This document shows, piece by piece, positions 63,811 through 64,000 of a DNA stretch of 64,000 nucleotides. A model generated the notes under the pieces. The model saw only the letters and a program-made list of their open reading frames with translations. It was not told where the DNA came from and searched no databases. The first letter of the stretch is position 1, and each line of letters begins with the position of its first letter. The DNA is taken from the NCBI RefSeq assembly GCF_000720185.1, contig NZ_JOIY01000002.1, forward strand, positions 62,001 through 126,000, given 5' to 3'. The position numbers and the translations under genes were made by a program. This DNA comes from Streptomyces sp. NRRL S-340. Lineage in GTDB: Bacteria > Actinomycetota > Actinomycetes > Streptomycetales > Streptomycetaceae.

Positions 63811-64000
63811 TCACTCCCCCTTCTCCTCCTCGATCTCGACGGCCTGGTCCAGGAAGCGGGCGAGCAGCACGACGACGGCGCAGGCGACCTCCATGCCGAT
63901 GGCCGCGTTCAGCAGCGGGACGGTGCCACCGGAGGACAGCGTGTTGAACGTCCCGTACGGCAGCAGGGTGTTGGCGAGGAACGCGGTGCCCGTGAGGACT
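63811..64000 (-). CDS. mnhB: Mrp antiporter subunit B, 3' part only
   Basis: The window cuts this gene. The visible last 62 or so codons (minus strand, stop at 63811-63813) read LTGTAFLANTLLPYGTFNTL, GTVPLLNAAIGMEVACAVVV and LARFLDQAVEIEEEKGE-stop. That is the C-terminal hydrophobic domain of MrpB/MnhB, with the conserved GxxxPxxNxxIGxEV pattern. The order B-C-D agrees with Mrp operons. Upstream genes lie beyond the window. Confidence 0.88.
   Translation of the reverse strand, partial: VLTGTAFLANTLLPYGTFNTLSSGGTVPLLNAAIGMEVACAVVVLLARFLDQAVEIEEEKGE

Noticed and set aside
1..64000. tRNA genes, rRNA genes, CRISPR arrays, complete insertion sequences or prophage genes
   Set aside because: None was seen on reading either strand. 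The only mobile element is the MITE at 37967-38128.

Overview
The window is 64 kb of very GC-rich actinobacterial DNA and almost certainly comes from a Streptomyces chromosome. The evidence is extreme third-position GC, GTG starts with GTGA/ATGA stop-start overlaps, a SapB-type lanthipeptide operon, a subtilisin inhibitor (SSI), DUF6479 and DUF4235 proteins, several SpoIIE-type phosphatases, and rare TTA (bldA) codons that I found only in one developmental regulator. I saw no tRNA, rRNA, CRISPR array, complete insertion sequence or replication origin.

Layout. 1-1.0 kb: a decayed minus-strand gene broken by a 31-33 bp tandem duplication. 1.0-9.1 kb: a co-directional molybdenum hydroxylase operon (CoxS, CoxL form II, CoxM) with its maturation set (MoxR ATPase, VWA protein CoxE, XdhC, CoxG). 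9.1-15.7 kb: a small sigma-B-like transcription unit, two DHA2-type efflux pumps (one under a MarR regulator with a clear operator), a helicase gene relic, a phosphodiesterase, an isochorismatase-fold hydrolase and small Streptomyces proteins. 15.8-35.3 kb: the accessory heart of the window. It holds a multidomain PP2C phosphatase, a ramCSABR-type class III lanthipeptide operon, a second PP2C phosphatase, and a double-glycine-leader peptide gene followed by an NHLM-type export set (HlyD adaptor, C39 peptidase/ABC protein, second ABC protein) with no modification enzyme. 35.5-42 kb: Ppx/GppA phosphatase, a diiron redox enzyme, a 162-bp MITE, a methyltransferase, a CDGSH protein, SSI, a lactate-oxidising flavoenzyme and a Doc-like toxin/antitoxin pair. 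42-54.4 kb: a third PP2C phosphatase, an ECF sigma factor divergent from a Ser/Thr kinase, an ion transporter with a CTG start, a universal stress protein, an aldo/keto reductase, a P450/ferredoxin/flavoprotein group and a deazaflavin-type oxidoreductase. 54.5-64 kb: a cation efflux protein, a GST-Xi protein, DUF4235, TetR plus amidohydrolase, a STAS protein, a PRPP synthetase paralogue and the end of an Mrp-type antiporter operon that runs off the window.

How the parts fit. Two peptide systems with separate secretion machines lie back to back. The first is a surfactant-type lanthipeptide controlled by a RamR-like regulator with two TTA codons. The second makes a hydrophobic, cysteine-free peptide of unknown role. 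In both, a strong hairpin separates the precursor gene from the exporter genes, which would give far more peptide than transporter. Three SpoIIE phosphatases and a STAS protein suggest that partner-switching regulation is prominent here. Coordinates of short sites were read by hand, and functions are assigned from recognisable motifs without database searches.
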